64,000 bases of DNA from Pempheris klunzingeri (Eukaryota > Chordata > Actinopteri > Acropomatiformes > Pempheridae). A program made the translations under genes and the position numbers. Position 1 is the stretch's first letter. Every line of letters starts with the position of its first letter. The notes below the pieces were generated by a model, which had not been told where the DNA came from, did no database searches, and saw only the letters and a list, made by a program, of their open reading frames with translations. The stretch is taken from NCBI RefSeq assembly GCF_042242105.1, contig NC_092033.1, positions 3,747,908-3,811,907 on the forward strand, read 5' to 3'. Positions 62,801-64,000 of the stretch are shown here, piece after piece.

Positions 62801-63953
62801 TGAGCCAAACAATCTGAGGAGCTTTAAAATCTAGCACCTACCACATTCGGTCACAGCCCTCCATGTGTTCCAGACATAGCTGCTGTTTCCACACTGTTGG
62901 ACAACGTCTCTGAAGAAAGCACAGCCGATGTATTTGCTTGTTTCATAGCTGTAAATGTTCTCATCGCAGAGTTGGATATAATGATGCAACCTGGCTTGCA
63001 GACAATCCAGGGCTTGGGAGAAGAACAGTCTGCATACCTACAGATACCGTCAGAGAAATCAGTGTTTTCCCTCCATTTTAGTGTGATGGCAGTTGAATGG
63101 AATGACTCCTAAATATGTGAATTAACAACAAAGTTAACTCACTTTACTGACGACAGAGACAGGATCTCGGATTTGACACGTGTCGTCAGGTTGAGCGCTC
63201 TCCACAATCAGCTTTTCTCCTAGTTTCATGCAGACAAATGACAAAGTTTGTATCCTATAATCAGAGAAATTACAACGCAGAAGTACAGCTGCTATCGTTT
63301 CTATATAATAAAACATTTAATTATCCTACCTGTGATGCTGTGTTGTCCACACAGTCCAGTCATGTCGGTGCTCAGCTCCTGCTCCAGCTCAACCTTACCA
63401 AGAAGTTAGAAAAAAAACCTTCAGTGGATGAGTTTAGTGCTCTAAAGTACCAAACTAGGATAATGCACATGTGTGTCCACTGTGTGTTGTCAGCATAGAC
63501 AAATAGCATCAGCGTCCTCTCACCCACACAGAGTCTATTCCTCCAGGTACGCTGTGCCAGGTGACTGACAGAGGAAGCAGCAGGCTCCTCAGCTTGGTGT
63601 AGATGCCGTATGGAAAGATACGCTGGTAGGTGTGGTCATAAGGAAGGGAAACACTGTCAGCAAATAAACATAGAGAGGAGATTAAAGACAAATAAAAACT
63701 AAATATTCTTAACTTTTATCAGTTGAAATATTCATGTGACATTTTTACAAAGCAAAAACTTTTTCTACTTACAGCAAACTTCTTATATACAGTCTCTGGT
63801 TTTTAGTCAATATGTATTCAAAGCTGTTTGTATTTAAGTTTCTTCTTTGTCAGATAAAAAAAAACAAGAGCACCACTTGATGTAAAACAGGTCTTTATTT
63901 TTACCTCAGACTGATCTGAAGTGTTTCCCCCTCCTCAGCTTTGATTAAAAAAA
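50400..63953 (-). CDS. Gel-forming secreted mucin (MUC2/MUC5-type), 5'-truncated by the window
   Basis: Polymerising secreted mucin; disulphide-linked D and cystine-knot domains build the gel, and O-glycans coat the PTS region. Forty-two exons are visible, all minus strand with chaining phases, giving about 2,320 residues. Exons are listed under the domain entries. Order in view: end of D1, D2, D', D3, one 1.9-kb PTS exon, D4, VWC-like modules, C-terminal cystine knot. The stop TGA is at 50400-50402. The protein continues beyond the right edge, where the signal peptide and most of the D1 VWD domain must lie. No CysD (WxxW) module occurs: the flanking introns beside the PTS exon are only about 120 bp. 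D4 separates it from MUC6 and MUC19; lack of CysD separates it from mammalian MUC2, MUC5AC and MUC5B. Confidence 0.93.
51059..52601 (-). other. Mucin TIL and VWC-type modules after D4
   Basis: Exons 52532-52601 ([20 protein letters not shown]), 52316-52425 ([13 protein letters not shown]), 52147-52178, 51900-52053 ([20 protein letters not shown]), 51753-51790 ([10 protein letters not shown]), 51561-51668 ([21 protein letters not shown]) and 51059-51098 (ending CCFT). These are cysteine-spaced VWC repeats as in MUC2-type C-termini. Confidence 0.83.
51170..51547. mobile_element. Foldback element, copy 3, in a mucin intron
   Basis: It shares TTTGGATCCAACACAA, CACACAAACAACTTAACTGA and TCAATGGAGTCTGGTGGG with copies 1 and 2. 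Its right terminal part, read in reverse, resembles the left end of copy 2 (TTTTAAACCTGGGCTCT versus TTTTAAACCTGAGCCCT). It ends about 14 bp before the 3' edge (51561) of the exon at 51561-51668. Confidence 0.55.
52807..54966 (-). other. Mucin D4 domain
   Basis: Exons 54763-54966 (CECKD..., Cys-rich linker after PTS), 54130-54371 (VWD start, [14 protein letters not shown]), 53738-53924 ([14 protein letters not shown]), 53155-53374 (CGVCGG and the C8 start) and 52807-52973 (FSNCSRKV..., C8 end). GDPH at 54343-54354 is the motif known in MUC2 and MUC5AC to self-cleave between Asp and Pro at acidic pH. Confidence 0.87.
55090..56988 (-). repeat. Mucin PTS exon with 51-bp tandem repeats
   Basis: A single 1,899-bp exon of 633 codons rich in Thr, Ser and Pro. 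About 28 tandem units of 17 residues (51 bp) of the type [17 protein letters not shown] occupy roughly 55290-56800. Variants are NRS for NLS, H for P, F for S at unit start, and TA for TT at unit end. The flanks are degenerate Thr-rich sequence. Thr and Ser are O-glycan sites, and nearly every unit also carries an N-X-S sequon. One unit has an internal deletion near 56745-56760. Because the period is a multiple of three, the opposite strand is also open for long stretches; that is not a gene. Confidence 0.95.
57107..59688 (-). other. Mucin D'-D3 domain
   Basis: Exons 59531-59688 and 59297-59435 (D' TIL/E, then [10 protein letters not shown] and VWD start with [20 protein letters not shown]), 59096-59200, 58795-58989, 58494-58566 ([16 protein letters not shown]), 58243-58412 (FGNSWK opening C8), 57825-57981, 57611-57721 (CGWHYDACG), 57276-57417 and 57107-57135 ([10 protein letters not shown]). 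D3 keeps the full CGLCG. In gel-forming mucins and VWF this assembly mediates N-terminal multimerisation in the Golgi. Confidence 0.88.
59821..62251 (-). other. Mucin D2 domain (VWD-C8-TIL)
   Basis: Exons 62116-62251, 61955-62032, 61761-61839, 61528-61659, 61282-61428, 61014-61108, 60775-60907, 60282-60525, 60080-60120 and 59821-59909. VWD begins around [18 protein letters not shown]. The calcium-loop-like segment is [14 protein letters not shown], joined across an exon border. C8 includes [20 protein letters not shown], and TIL includes [16 protein letters not shown] and ECVCHYQGG. The motif is SGLCG, again lacking the first Cys of CGLCG. Confidence 0.85.
62116..63953 (-). other. Mucin N-terminal part: D1 remainder (VWD, C8, TIL)
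   Basis: Exons 63905-63953, 63524-63653, 63330-63393 and 63143-63219 encode the end of the D1 VWD domain, including GLCGQHSIT. Exon 62842-63037 is the C8 domain (Cys-rich, ending VTEC). Exons 62592-62726 and 62370-62490 are the TIL module, with CICPNG and [14 protein letters not shown]. Exon 62116-62251 starts with the [10 protein letters not shown]-type segment and opens D2. The first donor placement (end at 63524 after VW) is chosen because it restores the family reading DSVWVELEQEL. The D1 motif reads TGLCG, without the first Cys of CGLCG. Confidence 0.85.
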
Positions 63954-64000
63954 CTGGTGAAGTATTACGACCTCTAAGTCACCTTGCAGAACGTAATAAC

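Noticed and set aside
63954-64000. Possible further mucin exon at the right edge (AAG/GTGACT)
   Set aside because: It would leave an intron of only about 29 bp before the exon at 63905-63953, too short for splicing.

Overview
This is vertebrate nuclear DNA, most likely from a percomorph teleost. It has many short exons with GT/AG borders, AT-rich introns with microsatellites, fish-type MITEs and a tRNA-derived SINE remnant. The gene order etnk1 - pyroxd1 - iapp - slco1 - slco1 matches the block on human 12p12. All recognised genes lie on the minus strand, so they read right to left. Exon borders were placed by eye from splice consensus, reading phase and remembered family sequences. In each gene the phases chain without a frameshift.

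Layout, left to right. (1) 780-10379: ethanolamine kinase etnk1, six exons; the C-terminal exon(s) lie beyond the left edge. (2) 12519-17538: pyroxd1, 13 exons, complete, 486 aa. (3) 20527-21501: iapp (amylin), three coding exons, 131-aa precursor, plus a likely non-coding first exon and TATA-type promoter near 22.5-22.6 kb. (4) 26430-34291: an SLCO1/OATP1 transporter, 14 coding exons, about 798 aa with a long acidic tail. (5) 40575-48161: a second tandem SLCO1 gene, 14 coding exons, about 688 aa. (6) 50400 to beyond 63953: a large gel-forming mucin, 42 exons in view, about 2,320 residues, with order D1-D2-D'D3-PTS repeat-D4-VWC-cystine knot; its 5' end lies beyond the right edge.

The genes form a syntenic neighbourhood, not a pathway. 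Etnk1 starts CDP-ethanolamine phospholipid synthesis, PYROXD1 is a FAD oxidoreductase, IAPP is a peptide hormone, the SLCO1 pair carries organic anions such as hormone and bile-acid conjugates, and the mucin is a secreted gel former.

Intergenic and intronic space holds MITE-like elements, a foldback family present at least three times, a family rich in GCTAAGCTAAGC-type repeats, and microsatellites. I saw no convincing tRNA, rRNA or CRISPR locus. The main points of interest are a (TG)n tract replacing the usual pyrimidine tract at a pyroxd1 acceptor, a mucin with D4 but no CysD whose 17-residue repeats each carry an N-glycosylation sequon, the acidic SLCO1 tail, and an amylin core predicted to be non-amyloidogenic.
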